In this document: positions 36,574-46,283 of the stretch, piece after piece
Numbering within the stretch: the first letter of the stretch is position 1
Layout: the number at the start of each line of letters is the position of its first letter
Source: Pseudomonas taetrolens
Lineage (GTDB): Bacteria; Pseudomonadota; Gammaproteobacteria; Pseudomonadales; Pseudomonadaceae
DNA: 64,000 nucleotides
NCBI RefSeq assembly: GCF_900475285.1
Contig: NZ_LS483370.1
Coordinates: 1,068,001 to 1,132,000 of the forward strand
Direction: 5' to 3'
Position numbers and translations under genes: made by a program
The notes under the pieces: generated by a model
What the model was told of the DNA's origin: nothing
Database searches by the model: none
Seen by the model: only the letters and a program-made list of their open reading frames with translations

Positions 36574-39215
36574 TAGCGTTTCACCAATCCAGTCAAGCCA
36601 CCCGCAATCAGGGCGGCGGTATCAGCCAGTGCTACCAGCGGATCAAGCCCGGCAGGCACGGCCATATAACGAGGTTCCCAGTCCGGCTGGAATTTGTCTT
36701 TGAAGCGGCGTAAACCCTGGAAGTTGTACAGCTGCTCGCCGCGCTGGAACACCATCGATCCAAAACGCTGGGTCAAGGGGGCGCCGCGACGAGGCTGGAG
36801 GCCGGACAGCGGCACCATCCCCAGGCTGAAACGGGCGTAGCCCTGCTTTTTGTAATGCTGGATCAGGCCGACCATCATGAACTCCATGGTCAGTTTTGGC
36901 GCCTGCGGGTGGGCGCGCATAAGGTCCAGACTCGACAGTTCATGACTGTGGGTCTCCAGCAGATTGGCAAAGGCCACCGGCTTGCCTTCAAAGCGAATGA
37001 TCGCGACCCGGAAGTGCTTGATGTAGTCCGGGCTGAAGCGTCCCAACGAGAAGCCTTTTTCGCGTACGTTCTTGCCGGTCAGCCAGGCGTCGGAAATGAC
37101 CTTGAGTTCATCCAGCGGTGCCTCGCCCGGCTCATGAATTTCCAATGACAGGCCATCACGGGAGCCACGGTTCCAGGTGTAGCGCAGGTCTTTCATCTCT
37201 TTGCCCTTGGCATCGAGATCAAAGCGATGCAAGTCGACCCGGGCTTCTTCTCCAAGCTTGATCGCAGTCAGGCCGATGTCCATATAAAAAGGCAGGTTCT
37301 CTGCGCGCACTTGATAGAACACGGGGCGTGCGTGGTGCGTGTCGCAGAGGTCGCGAAACTGCCAGATCAGCTCGGCGCGTTGCTGGTTGGGCCCTATGGG
37401 GTCGTACAGTGCCACCAGGCTGCGGCCACGGCGGGCGTACATCAGGAAGGCGTTGTCGTCCGGGTGGAACAGCAGCGCCTTGTCGCCGGTCAGGGCCAGT
37501 CCACCATCCGGTTGATCGGAAGCGAGCAGGATTTTTTCGGCTTTCTCCAGTTCTGCTGCGTCGGGCAGGTGAATCACCGGGCGTTCGGTACGCAGTAGCC
37601 AAGTCAGGGAAACGATCACCAGGAGCACTGCCGCCCCCAGCAATGAGCGCAATCCGCGCGGGGCGTCGGCATCCAGGGTGAACTGCCACCACAGCTCATG
37701 GTTGTAAGGGACGTCCTGGTAGGCGAACAGCAGCAGCCAGATAGAGGCCCCTAGCACGCACACACTGGCCACCACGTACAACGGCGAAAAAGGCAATTCG
37801 GTCAGGCGACTGGGGCGATAGAACGAGCGCCGAAACAGTGCCAGCAGGCTGGCGGTCAACGCCAGGATAGTGGCTTCCTCCCAGTCAAAGCCCTTGAGCA
37901 GAGAGAGTACGGCACCCACCAGCAGCAAAACCATGGTCAGCATCCAGGCGGCAGACAAGCGTCGACGCAAGCCTTGAGCCAGTAACAGGCACAGCACACC
38001 GATCAAGCTGGCGCCAAAGTGTGAGGCGTCAATCAGTCGGTGGGGGATCAGGAAGCCGATGTGCTCAAGGCGCGTATCGATTTCCGGGGTAGCGCCGGAA
38101 AACAGCAAAACCACGCCGGATATAAATACCAGCACCGCCAGCACCGGCGCTGCAAGGCCGGAGGCCACCCGCAGGCTTTGCCGGGTCTGAATCAGGCGCT
38201 GTGCTTCGGTGATCAGCAGCATCAGGCAGGCCACCAGCAGCGGCAGGATCACATAGATCATCCGGTACAGCAGCAACGCGGCAGCCAAAGGCGCGGCCCC
38301 CAGCTTGTCAGCAAAGGCTGCAAGCAAGATAGCCTCGAAAACCCCGACCCCGCCCGGAACATGGCTCAGTACGCCGGCGGCCAGTGCCAGCAGATACACC
38401 AGCAGAAATGGAGCGAAGGGCGGGGCTTCTGGCAGCAACAGATACAGCACGGTGGCCGCTGCGGCGACATCCAGCGCGGTGATCAGCAGTTGAAGCAATG
38501 ACAGGCGCACGCTGGGCAAACGTAGGGTGCGCCGCCCGGCCCTGACCAGCAGATTGTCCGGGATCGGCTGTTCGGGCAGGCGGCGGCGATAAATGCCCAG
38601 TGCCAGCAATGCCGAGAGCGCCAGAACGGCGAACGCGATTGCACCCAATAGAAGGGCCGGAATGTGTAGCGCTGCAGAGGCAGCAGGCAAGTTGCTCAAT
38701 GTTGCCAGGGCGGCCAGTGGCGGCAACGCGCAGCCCAGGGACAGGCTGGCAAATAGCGTCATGTGTGCAACTTCAGACGCCCCCAGTCCGAACCGAGCAT
38801 ATAAGCGGTAACGCACGGAGCCGCCGGAGAGCAGTGACAGGCCAATGGCGTTTCCTACGGCAAAGGCAGTGAATCCACCCAGGGCCAGGATTCTGAAGGG
38901 CAGTTTGATGTTGGCGTAGCGACTGGCTGACCACTCGTATCCGAGCAGTATCAGAAACCCCACCGCCGTTGCGGCCAAGGCACCGAGGAGGGCGGGCTTG
39001 GGCACTTCCAGAATGGAGTCGTGCAAGGCATACAAGTCGAGTTCGCTGAGCAGATGGCGACAGGCAATTAGGGCGACCGTAAACAGCAACAGAGTCAGCG
39101 CGAGCCCAATAGGCTGGCGATACTTGCTCAGCACATCCAGCAGGTGCAAACGCCTGGCTGTAATAGGGAGGGCGGCAGTCACGGTTTTTTTGGGTTCTGG
39201 CGAGTTATCGGGCAT
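36573..39215 (-). CDS. mprF: Aminoacyl-phosphatidylglycerol synthase and flippase MprF
   Basis: A bifunctional inner-membrane protein. Its first 500 or so residues form about fourteen membrane helices (flippase, for example SGGSVRYRLYARFGLGASEV and LSHVPGGVGVFEAILLAAF). The soluble C-terminal domain transfers an amino acid from tRNA to phosphatidylglycerol (segments DNAFLMYARRGRSLVALYDP, TWNRGSRDGLSLEI, RFSLGMVPLSGL). It has 880 residues; ATG 39215 is preferred over an adjacent TTG because GAGGTGA lies upstream. The P. aeruginosa homologue makes alanyl-PG and raises resistance to acid and cationic peptides. The amino acid used here cannot be read from sequence. Confidence 0.92.
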   Translation of the reverse strand: MPDNSPEPKKTVTAALPITARRLHLLDVLSKYRQPIGLALTLLLFTVALIACRHLLSELDLYALHDSILEVPKPALLGALAATAVGFLILLGYEWSASRYANIKLPFRILALGGFTAFAVGNAIGLSLLSGGSVRYRLYARFGLGASEVAHMTLFASLSLGCALPPLAALATLSNLPAASAALHIPALLLGAIAFAVLALSALLALGIYRRRLPEQPIPDNLLVRAGRRTLRLPSVRLSLLQLLITALDVAAAATVLYLLLPEAPPFAPFLLVYLLALAAGVLSHVPGGVGVFEAILLAAFADKLGAAPLAAALLLYRMIYVILPLLVACLMLLITEAQRLIQTRQSLRVASGLAAPVLAVLVFISGVVLLFSGATPEIDTRLEHIGFLIPHRLIDASHFGASLIGVLCLLLAQGLRRRLSAAWMLTMVLLLVGAVLSLLKGFDWEEATILALTASLLALFRRSFYRPSRLTELPFSPLYVVASVCVLGASIWLLLFAYQDVPYNHELWWQFTLDADAPRGLRSLLGAAVLLVIVSLTWLLRTERPVIHLPDAAELEKAEKILLASDQPDGGLALTGDKALLFHPDDNAFLMYARRGRSLVALYDPIGPNQQRAELIWQFRDLCDTHHARPVFYQVRAENLPFYMDIGLTAIKLGEEARVDLHRFDLDAKGKEMKDLRYTWNRGSRDGLSLEIHEPGEAPLDELKVISDAWLTGKNVREKGFSLGRFSPDYIKHFRVAIIRFEGKPVAFANLLETHSHELSSLDLMRAHPQAPKLTMEFMMVGLIQHYKKQGYARFSLGMVPLSGLQPRRGAPLTQRFGSMVFQRGEQLYNFQGLRRFKDKFQPDWEPRYMAVPAGLDPLVALADTAALIAGGLTGLVKR

Positions 39216-39434
39216 CAATCACCTCGTGGATCGTGCGCGACAGAATGGGGGCATGGGCTCAAGTAACCAATCCCCTGGCTTGAAATATCTTGAAATATTT
39301 TAAGCTGTTTGCCTTTTGTTCAGGTTCGAGGCGTTAAACAGAGGGCAAAGCATGAAGCAAGCGTAGGCGGTCTTCGTCCATGGGATAGGGCGGGGTATGG
39401 ACATTCATGCTGGAGGCACGTTTCGAGCGCGCAC

Positions 39435-39466
39435 AAAAAAGGCCACTCTTTCGAGTAGCCTTTTTT
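39435..39466 (-). terminator. Terminator of the first initiator tRNA gene
   Basis: On the minus strand GGCTACTC and GAGTGGCC pair (with a G-T) around GAAA, followed by six T. It lies 6 bases beyond the tRNA 3' end. The same element recurs after the two other copies. Confidence 0.88.
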
Positions 39467-39472
39467 GATGTT

Positions 39473-39549
<77 letters not shown>

Positions 39550-39674
39550 TCTGTGTGGGCGCATTCTACAGAGGAACGCCGAAGTGTCAACCTTTAATCG
39601 CGTAAGCGGTTGAAAAGCCCGGCTTTAATCTGGAGCCCTGACCTTGGCGGGGAGGGCGAAAAACAGGCGGGCAC

Positions 39675-39704
39675 AAAAAAGGCCACTCTTTCGAGCAGCC
39701 TTTT
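39675..39704 (-). terminator. Terminator of the second initiator tRNA gene
   Basis: The same hairpin as copies 1 and 3, with GGCTGCTC in the stem in place of GGCTACTC, which restores a better pair. The tail has six T on the minus strand. Confidence 0.87.
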
Positions 39705-39710
39705 AATGTT

Positions 39711-39787
<77 letters not shown>

Positions 39788-39909
39788 TCTGTGGTGCGCA
39801 CTCTACAGTGATGTGGGGATGAGTCAACCTTTAATGCATAAATGCAGCAAATAAGGCCGTGCCGCTCGTTTTGTGTGCTGCCGGGTTTATTCGAAAAATA
39901 GACGCGCAC

Positions 39910-39940
39910 AAAAAAGGCCACTCTTTCGAGTAGCCTTTTT
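39910..39940 (-). terminator. Terminator of the third initiator tRNA gene
   Basis: The same stem as copy 1 (GGCTACTC with GAGTGGCC), with T-rich tail on the minus strand. Confidence 0.87.
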
Positions 39941-39947
39941 CGATGTT

Positions 39948-40024
<77 letters not shown>

Positions 40025-40238
40025 TCTGTGGGGTGGATTCTACAGCGATACGCTGGGGTGTCAAACGTTAATTTAGAAAAAACTGTTCTGGTTCAATCGG
40101 TTAGATAATAACTGTGCAAGTGGAAAGGGCTGCAGGCCCTGTGCGCTATGGGTTTGACTCTATCAGAGACAGATGTTCGATTAGTTAAATATATTCAACG
40201 TGGATTTTTCCTACGCTTGTCGGGGGTAATCAAGACTA

Positions 40239-40254
40239 CTGGTGCTATATACAG
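40239..40254 (+). promoter_or_regulatory. LexA box of dinB
   Basis: CTGGTGCTATATACAG fits CTG-N10-CAG and lies 58 bases upstream of the dinB start, the usual place for SOS control. The rest of the 288-bp gap to the tRNA genes shows no feature. Confidence 0.82.
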
Positions 40255-40312
40255 TTCACGATGACATACTGACGCTCTGCATTGCCTACTCTCTTGAAGA
40301 ACACTGCCTTAC

Positions 40313-41374
40313 ATGACGCAGCGCAAAATCATCCACGTCGACTGTGACTGTTTCTATGCCGCTATTGAAATGCGTGATGACCCGAGCCTGGCGAACAAGC
40401 CGATGGCGGTGGGTGGCTCTGCGGATCATCGTGGCGTGATTTCTACCTGTAATTACGAAGCGCGGGCGTACGGCATACGCTCTGCGATGGCTTCCCGGCA
40501 TGCACTCAAGCTGTGTCCGGATCTGATTATCGTCAATGGCCGAATGGACGCCTATAAAGAAGCGTCCCGAGAAATTCATGGCATCTTGCGTGATTACACC
40601 GAGCTGATTGAGCCGCTGTCATTGGATGAGGCTTATTTGGATGTTTCCGATAGCCCGCATTTTGCCGGTAGCGCCACGCGTATTGCCCAGGATATCCGGC
40701 GCCGGGTTTCCAATCAGCTGCACATCACTGTCTCCGCGGGTGTGGCGCCCAACAAGTTTTTGGCCAAAATCGCCAGTGACTGGAAGAAGCCCAACGGTCT
40801 GTTTGTGATTACTCCGGATCAGGTGGATGACTTTGTGTCGGCGCTGCCAGTCAATAAGTTGCATGGCGTAGGCAAGGTGACCGCAGACAAGCTCGGGCGC
40901 TTGGGTATCGAAACCTGTCTTCAGTTGCGCGAGTGGAACAAGCTGGCGCTGGTGCGTGAATTTGGCAGTTTCGGCGAGCGGCTATGGGGTTTGGCACGAG
41001 GGATAGATGAGCGGTTGGTGCAGAGCGACAGCCGACGTCAGTCTGTGAGTGTTGAAAACACTTACGACACGGATTTACCGGACCTGGCCAGTTGTCTGGA
41101 AAAGTTGCCCGAGCTGTTGGCCACTCTGAATGGACGCATTGCGCGTATCGACAGCAGCTATCGCCCAGGCAAGCCGTTCGTCAAAGTGAAGTTCCACGAC
41201 TTTACCCAGACCACGCTAGAACAGTCCGGTGCCGGGCGGGATCTTGAGAGTTATCAGGGATTGCTGAGTCAGGCGTTTGCGCGCGGCGCCCGGCCCGTTC
41301 GGTTACTGGGGCTGGGCGTGCGTTTACAGGATTTAAGTGGTGGGCATGAACAGCTGGAGCTGTTCAAGCGTTAG
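40313..41374 (+). CDS. dinB: DNA polymerase IV
   Basis: A Y-family translesion polymerase. It has 353 residues, normal for DinB. Catalytic carboxylates are in IHVDCDCFYAAIEM (Asp8 region) and LSLDEAYLDV (about 101-110). The thumb helix-hairpin-helix contains LHGVGKVTADKLGRLG. The beta-clamp-binding C-terminal peptide is QLELFKR. The LexA box upstream gives damage induction; error-prone bypass of alkylated and oxidised bases is the family role. Confidence 0.96.
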   Translation: MTQRKIIHVDCDCFYAAIEMRDDPSLANKPMAVGGSADHRGVISTCNYEARAYGIRSAMASRHALKLCPDLIIVNGRMDAYKEASREIHGILRDYTELIEPLSLDEAYLDVSDSPHFAGSATRIAQDIRRRVSNQLHITVSAGVAPNKFLAKIASDWKKPNGLFVITPDQVDDFVSALPVNKLHGVGKVTADKLGRLGIETCLQLREWNKLALVREFGSFGERLWGLARGIDERLVQSDSRRQSVSVENTYDTDLPDLASCLEKLPELLATLNGRIARIDSSYRPGKPFVKVKFHDFTQTTLEQSGAGRDLESYQGLLSQAFARGARPVRLLGLGVRLQDLSGGHEQLELFKR

Positions 41375-41399
41375 GCAATCCACCGCTGTAGGCATTGCT

Positions 41400-42353
41400 T
41401 CAGCCAACCCCGGGGTCAGCCACCAGGCGTCCGGCATTTTTGGTCAGGGACTGAAGGAATTCATGCTGTAACTCAGGATCGTTACGCGTGAGTTCGATCA
41501 GGCTTTGTTCCAGTTCGCTGGCTTCTTCTTCCAGCCCCAGCTCCGACAGACGCTTGACCCGATGAACCCACTGGCTGACGTCGTCGCCTTCCAGGTCGTC
41601 GTAGATCAGGTTGTGCGCTTCCAGCAGTTTGCCCCGAAGGTTGCTGCTGATCGACAGGGTTGAATCAGAGTGGGTTTCGTCCTGGGCATCTTCAACGGTA
41701 ATGGTCAGTTTGCCGATGCGATTCAGGTCTTGCTCGGCAAACGGGCTGTCCAGCAGGTTGAGACGCAAGATGCCATGCCGGTCGGTGGTGAGCTCATGAT
41801 TTTGCTTGCCAGCCTTGACCATGACCGGACGCTCGGCCCACGGCAGGCTTGAGTATTCCAGGCGCTTGTCGCGCTGAATATCATCAATTCCCGCCAGGTT
41901 CTGCTCGGCACGGCCGTGAGATTGCACGTTCATGGCCGGGTTAAGGCCGGCGAAGCCATAACGTACCCAATCCTTGGTCACGCTGTCCGGCAATTGCCCG
42001 AACATAAAGACGTTAAGCACATTGGCACCGACCCCCGCGACCACCGCAACTGCTCCCAGCGGAATCTCATAGACTTCGCGCCAGGGTTGATATGGGGTGT
42101 AGCGGTCGTAATGGCGTGTGACATCGAACTCAGTGACCTCAAAGGTCTTTTGTTCATTGATGCGCACACGTCGTTGCGGCAGCTCAAGCACCGAGGGTGA
42201 TCCAACGTCGATCTGGAGGCTGTGCGCGAGCAGTTTTCGCTCGATGCGCTCCTCGTGCTCGCTGCGTTGCGACATGTGATTGGCACAGCCGCTCAATAGC
42301 AGGGCGCCGCACATGGCGGCGCCCCCGAGGGTTAAGGTACTTCGCTTGAACAT
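41400..42353 (-). CDS. Outer-membrane lipoprotein of unknown function (PA0957-like position)
   Basis: A 317-residue protein with a lipoprotein signal, MFKRSTLTLGGAAMCGALLLSGC, lipobox LSGC. Residues about 95-120 (IPLGAVAVVAGVGANVLNVFMFGQLP) are hydrophobic and may sit in or near a membrane. The C-terminal part is acidic and helical (LSELGLEEEASELEQSLIEL). I recognise no domain. It lies 17 bases downstream of proS on the same strand, as a similar gene does in P. aeruginosa next to PA0956, so it is probably co-transcribed with proS. Confidence 0.75.
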   Translation of the reverse strand: MFKRSTLTLGGAAMCGALLLSGCANHMSQRSEHEERIERKLLAHSLQIDVGSPSVLELPQRRVRINEQKTFEVTEFDVTRHYDRYTPYQPWREVYEIPLGAVAVVAGVGANVLNVFMFGQLPDSVTKDWVRYGFAGLNPAMNVQSHGRAEQNLAGIDDIQRDKRLEYSSLPWAERPVMVKAGKQNHELTTDRHGILRLNLLDSPFAEQDLNRIGKLTITVEDAQDETHSDSTLSISSNLRGKLLEAHNLIYDDLEGDDVSQWVHRVKRLSELGLEEEASELEQSLIELTRNDPELQHEFLQSLTKNAGRLVADPGVG

Positions 42354-42370
42354 GACGTCTCTATCTGGAT

Positions 42371-44086
42371 TCAGCGACGGATACGGGCCTGGAGGAACGC
42401 AAGCACATCGGCAACGGGCAGCGCTTGAGCGTCTGCTTCGGTGCGGCTCTTGTATTCGAGGTTGCCTTCGGCGAGGCCGCGGTCACTGACCACGATCCGG
42501 TGCGGGATGCCGATCAGTTCCATGTCTGCGAACTTGTTACCCGGGCTGGTTTTCTTGTCGCGATCGTCCAGCAGTACTTCAAAACCGGCGGCCGTCAGTT
42601 GGGCGTAGAGGTTGTCAGTGGCTTCACGTACGGCTTCGGTTTCGTAACGCAGGGGCACCAGTGCAACCTGGAACGGTGCCAGGGCGTCGCTCCAGATAAT
42701 GCCGTTGGCGTCGTTGTTCTGCTCGATGGCAGCGGCGACGACACGGGAGACACCGATGCCATAGCAGCCCATCGCCAAGGTGACAGGCTTGCCGTTTTCG
42801 CCCAGAACCTGGCACTTCATGGCTTCGCTGTACTTGGTGCCCAGCTGGAAAATATGGCCCACTTCGATGCCGCGCTTGATTTCCAGCGTGCCTTTGCCGT
42901 CCGGGCTAGGGTCGCCGGTGACAACGTTACGCAGGTCGGCCACGGTCGGTACAGGCAGGTCGCGTTCCCAGTTCACGCCGAAGTAGTGCTTGTCGTCGAT
43001 GTTGGCACCCACGCCGAAGTCGCTCATCAGTTCAACCGAACGGTCAATGATGCACGGCAATGGCAGGTTCAGCGGGCCCAGGGAGCCGGCACCGGCGCCG
43101 ATGGCGGCGAACAGTTCTGCGTCTGAAGCCATGGTCAGCGGGCTGGCTACCAGTGGGTGGTTGGCGGCCTTGATTTCGTTGAGCTCGTGATCGCCACGGA
43201 TCACCAGAGCGATCAGCTTGCCTGCTTCGGCGGCGTGAACGATCAGCGTCTTGACAGTTTTTTCGATTGGCAGGTTGTAGCCTTCTACCAATTGAGCAAT
43301 GGTCTTGGCGTCCGGAGTATCGACCAGGCGCAGCTCTTCAGTGGCTGCAGGCCGCGAGGTTTCGGCAGGAACGGCTTCGGCCTTTTCGATGTTGGCCGCG
43401 TAGTCGGAACCGTTGCTGAACACGATGTCATCTTCGCCGGACTCGGCCAGAACGTGGAACTCGTGAGAGCCGGCACCGCCAATGGAGCCGTTGTCGGCTT
43501 CAACTGGACGGAAGTTCAGGCCCAGGCGGGTGAACACGTTGCAGTAGGCCTGGTGCATGCGGTCGTACGTGACCTGCAGCGATGCCTGGTCAGCATGGAA
43601 CGAGTAGGCGTCCTTCATGATGAATTCACGGCCACGCATCAAGCCGAAGCGCGGGCGAATTTCATCACGGAATTTGGTCTGGATCTGGTACAGGTTGATC
43701 GGCAGCTGCTTATAGCTGTTCAACTCGTTGCGGCACAGGTCAGTGATGACTTCTTCGTGGGTTGGCCCAACGCAGAACTCACGACCGTGGCGATCCTTCA
43801 GGCGCAGCAGTTCCGGGCCGTACTCTTCCCAGCGACCGGACTCTTGCCACAACTCAGCCGGCTGGATGCTGGGCATCAACACTTCCAGGGCGCCGGCAGC
43901 GTTCATTTCTTCGCGAACAATGGCTTCTGCCTTGCGCATGATCCGCAGGCCCATGGGCAGCCAGGTGTACAGGCCGGAAGCCAGTTTACGGATCATGCCG
44001 GCGCGCAGCATCAGCTGGTGGCTGATAACGACCGCGTCTGAAGGCGTTTCTTTCTGTGTGGCGAGCAAATATTGACTGGTGCGCAT
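42371..44086 (-). CDS. proS: Prolyl-tRNA synthetase
   Basis: A class II aminoacyl-tRNA synthetase charging tRNA-Pro. It has 571 residues, the long bacterial (ProRS type 1) form with a YbaK-like editing domain inserted between motifs 2 and 3 (about residues 225-410, with [20 protein letters not shown]). Motif 1 region is [21 protein letters not shown], motif 2 [17 protein letters not shown], and motif 3 [18 protein letters not shown]. The anticodon-binding domain follows. It begins [19 protein letters not shown], the standard start. Confidence 0.97.
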   Translation of the reverse strand: MRTSQYLLATQKETPSDAVVISHQLMLRAGMIRKLASGLYTWLPMGLRIMRKAEAIVREEMNAAGALEVLMPSIQPAELWQESGRWEEYGPELLRLKDRHGREFCVGPTHEEVITDLCRNELNSYKQLPINLYQIQTKFRDEIRPRFGLMRGREFIMKDAYSFHADQASLQVTYDRMHQAYCNVFTRLGLNFRPVEADNGSIGGAGSHEFHVLAESGEDDIVFSNGSDYAANIEKAEAVPAETSRPAATEELRLVDTPDAKTIAQLVEGYNLPIEKTVKTLIVHAAEAGKLIALVIRGDHELNEIKAANHPLVASPLTMASDAELFAAIGAGAGSLGPLNLPLPCIIDRSVELMSDFGVGANIDDKHYFGVNWERDLPVPTVADLRNVVTGDPSPDGKGTLEIKRGIEVGHIFQLGTKYSEAMKCQVLGENGKPVTLAMGCYGIGVSRVVAAAIEQNNDANGIIWSDALAPFQVALVPLRYETEAVREATDNLYAQLTAAGFEVLLDDRDKKTSPGNKFADMELIGIPHRIVVSDRGLAEGNLEYKSRTEADAQALPVADVLAFLQARIRR

Positions 44087-44189
44087 GGTTAGCCGTTGCC
44101 GTTGCTGATGACTAGAAATGACTGGGCATTGTACGGGTGAGACGTGCTTGCGTACAGGGCAGGCGGGGGAGAGCGGCTCCCCCGGGTGT

Positions 44190-45734
44190 TTACGAGGTTT
44201 TTTCGAGGCTGACCGGAGGGTTCAGGCGTGCCCGGCGGTTCTCCTGGAACCAGTGCAGGCTGATCAGCAGCAGTGTCGGAATGCCCATCAGAGCGGTAAT
44301 GATAAAGAAGTTGTGATAGCCGAACTTCTCGACCAGTACGCCTGAGTAACCGCCCATCAAGCGCGGGAGCAGCAGCATGATTGAGCTGAGCAGGGCGTAT
44401 TGGGTGGCGGAGAACTTGAGGTTGGTCAGGCTGGACAGGTAAGCCACAAAAGCAGAGGTCGCAAGCCCGGAGCTGAAGTTGTCGAGTGAGATCGTGACCA
44501 CCAGCATTTGCAGGTTGGGGCCCATGTCGGCCAGCAGCATGAACATGAGGTTGGTGCCTGCAGACGCCGCGCCGCCAATCAGCAAAATGGGCAAAATACC
44601 GAACCGCACGATCAGCAAACCGCCCATGCCGGCCCCGACCAGGGTCATGATCAGGCCGAATATCTTGCTGACGCCCGCGATCTGGTCCTTGGTGAACCCT
44701 TGGTCGATATAAAACACGTTGGCCATGACGCCCATGACCGTGTCAGACATGCGATAGGTCGCGATCAGGCCGAGCAGCAGCAAAGCTTGCCAGCGGTAGC
44801 GCAGGATAAAATCGTTTACCGGGGTCAGCACCGGTGCCAGGCCGCGTCGTCCGATGGACGACAAGCACAGTACCGTGAGCAGGGTGTACAGGATGGCCCG
44901 TAAAAAGGCCCGGTCCTCCAGCACCAGATTCATCGGGCTGATGCCCTCGAACAGCACGCCGGCAAAGTCGGTGTTATAGAGCTGGGTGAACATGGCCGGG
45001 ACTGAAACCAGCAGCACGATCAGTACAAACACGGACGCCAGTTGATGACCAAAGCTGTAACGGCCGGCCGACAATTGGGTGCGTAACGGCACCGGCGGCT
45101 CACGCATGAAAAAGCTCGTGAGCAGGGCCGGGACCATCAGCAGGCCGAACAGCACGTAGGTGCCGGTCCAGGCGGAGTGCTTGTAATTGAAACCGGTCGA
45201 GCCGAACCCCTCGGCAAAGAACAGGGCGCCGGCGGTTGCCAGCAGGGCGGCTACCCGATAACCGGACATGTAGCTGGCGGCGAGCGCAGCCTGGCGACTG
45301 TCCTCGGCGATTTCCAGGCGGTAGGCATCCACCGCAATGTCCTGGGTCGCCGAAGCGAACGACACGACCACAGCAATGGCAATCAGCCACGAAAGGTGTT
45401 GTTGCGGGTCGCAAAAGCCCATGCCGACCAGGCCCAGGATCACCAGCGACTGGGAAAGTACCAGCCATGAACGACGCCTGCCGAGTTTACCCAGCAGCGG
45501 CAGGCGCCACTGATCGAGTAGCGGTGACCACACCCATTTAAAGGCGTAGGCCAGTCCGATCAGGCTTGCATAGCCAATCGTTTCGCGGGCCACGCCAGCT
45601 TCGCGCAACCACACGGAGAGCGTCGAGAACACCAGCATGTACGGCAAGCCGGCGGCAAAACCGAGCAACAACAGCACAAGAGTCGAGGGGCTGGCATAGG
45701 CAGCGAGCGCGGCGCGCCAGGTTTTACGGGGCAT
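44190..45734 (-). CDS. ampG: Muropeptide permease AmpG (MFS)
   Basis: An inner-membrane transporter that imports anhydro-muropeptides for cell-wall recycling and thereby feeds the AmpR inducer pathway. It has 514 residues with about fourteen membrane segments. The first segment includes [28 protein letters not shown], and the second pair has [26 protein letters not shown], both hallmarks of Amp[11 protein letters not shown] in the central loop is also conserved. Its end at 44190 lies 100 bases after the proS start, with no obvious terminator. No beta-lactamase gene is near. Confidence 0.92.
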   Translation of the reverse strand: MPRKTWRAALAAYASPSTLVLLLLGFAAGLPYMLVFSTLSVWLREAGVARETIGYASLIGLAYAFKWVWSPLLDQWRLPLLGKLGRRRSWLVLSQSLVILGLVGMGFCDPQQHLSWLIAIAVVVSFASATQDIAVDAYRLEIAEDSRQAALAASYMSGYRVAALLATAGALFFAEGFGSTGFNYKHSAWTGTYVLFGLLMVPALLTSFFMREPPVPLRTQLSAGRYSFGHQLASVFVLIVLLVSVPAMFTQLYNTDFAGVLFEGISPMNLVLEDRAFLRAILYTLLTVLCLSSIGRRGLAPVLTPVNDFILRYRWQALLLLGLIATYRMSDTVMGVMANVFYIDQGFTKDQIAGVSKIFGLIMTLVGAGMGGLLIVRFGILPILLIGGAASAGTNLMFMLLADMGPNLQMLVVTISLDNFSSGLATSAFVAYLSSLTNLKFSATQYALLSSIMLLLPRLMGGYSGVLVEKFGYHNFFIITALMGIPTLLLISLHWFQENRRARLNPPVSLEKTS

Positions 45735-45776
45735 GGGCTGGAGTCTGCCTCAGATTACGGAAACAAAGGGCGCACT

Positions 45777-46151
45777 CTAACCGCAGTGCTCTATCGGGCG
45801 CCAGCCATGACGCTGTATATCCACGCGATTATTCACAATGCTCAAACCCTCGTCGCGCAGGCGGGCCCGTTGCTCATCACCGGACGCACTGCCTGCTGGC
45901 AGACTGAGACGTCCTCCTGCCGCCAGCACCCGGTGCCATGGCAAGCGGGTGCCTTCAGGCAGTTGCGAGAGTGTGCGCCCCACCCAGCGCGCAGCGCGGC
46001 CCAGACCGGCCAGCTCAGCCAGTTGACCATAGGTCACGACATGTCCGGGAGGCACCATCATCAAGGTGGAATACAGCGCCACGCGACGAATTTGCGCGGG
46101 TGTTTGGGGGGCTTCGTCGGCTGTTCTGATCTGGGGATTCTTCTCGTTCAT
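45777..46151 (-). CDS. Alkyltransferase-like protein (Atl, MGMT family)
   Basis: A 124-residue DNA-binding protein related to O6-alkylguanine alkyltransferases. The acceptor motif PCHR is replaced by PWHR (in RLPWHRVLAAGG), so it cannot accept an alkyl group and instead is thought to flag alkylated bases for nucleotide-excision repair, as known for E. coli Atl/YbaZ. The helix-turn-helix region VVTYGQLAELAGLGRAARWVGRTLSQ is intact. It lies upstream of ampG, ending 42 bases from the ampG start, so the two may be co-transcribed. Confidence 0.87.
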   Translation of the reverse strand: MNEKNPQIRTADEAPQTPAQIRRVALYSTLMMVPPGHVVTYGQLAELAGLGRAARWVGRTLSQLPEGTRLPWHRVLAAGGRLSLPAGSASGDEQRARLRDEGLSIVNNRVDIQRHGWRPIEHCG

Positions 46152-46283
46152 GGCTGGAAGACATTTCTGTCAATTGGACTAATGAAGGAACTACAACACA
46201 AGCGACCGGTCTTTCTTGGTCAGAGGCATATCCATCTGGATAATGCCGGCATTCTTTCGCAAATCCGAGTTTCCCATCTGCTT

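Noticed and set aside
45786-46283. N-terminal extension of the DUF481 protein to over 500 residues
   Set aside because: It would run opposite the Atl gene and place the signal peptide in the middle of the protein; ATG 46284 fits an exported protein.
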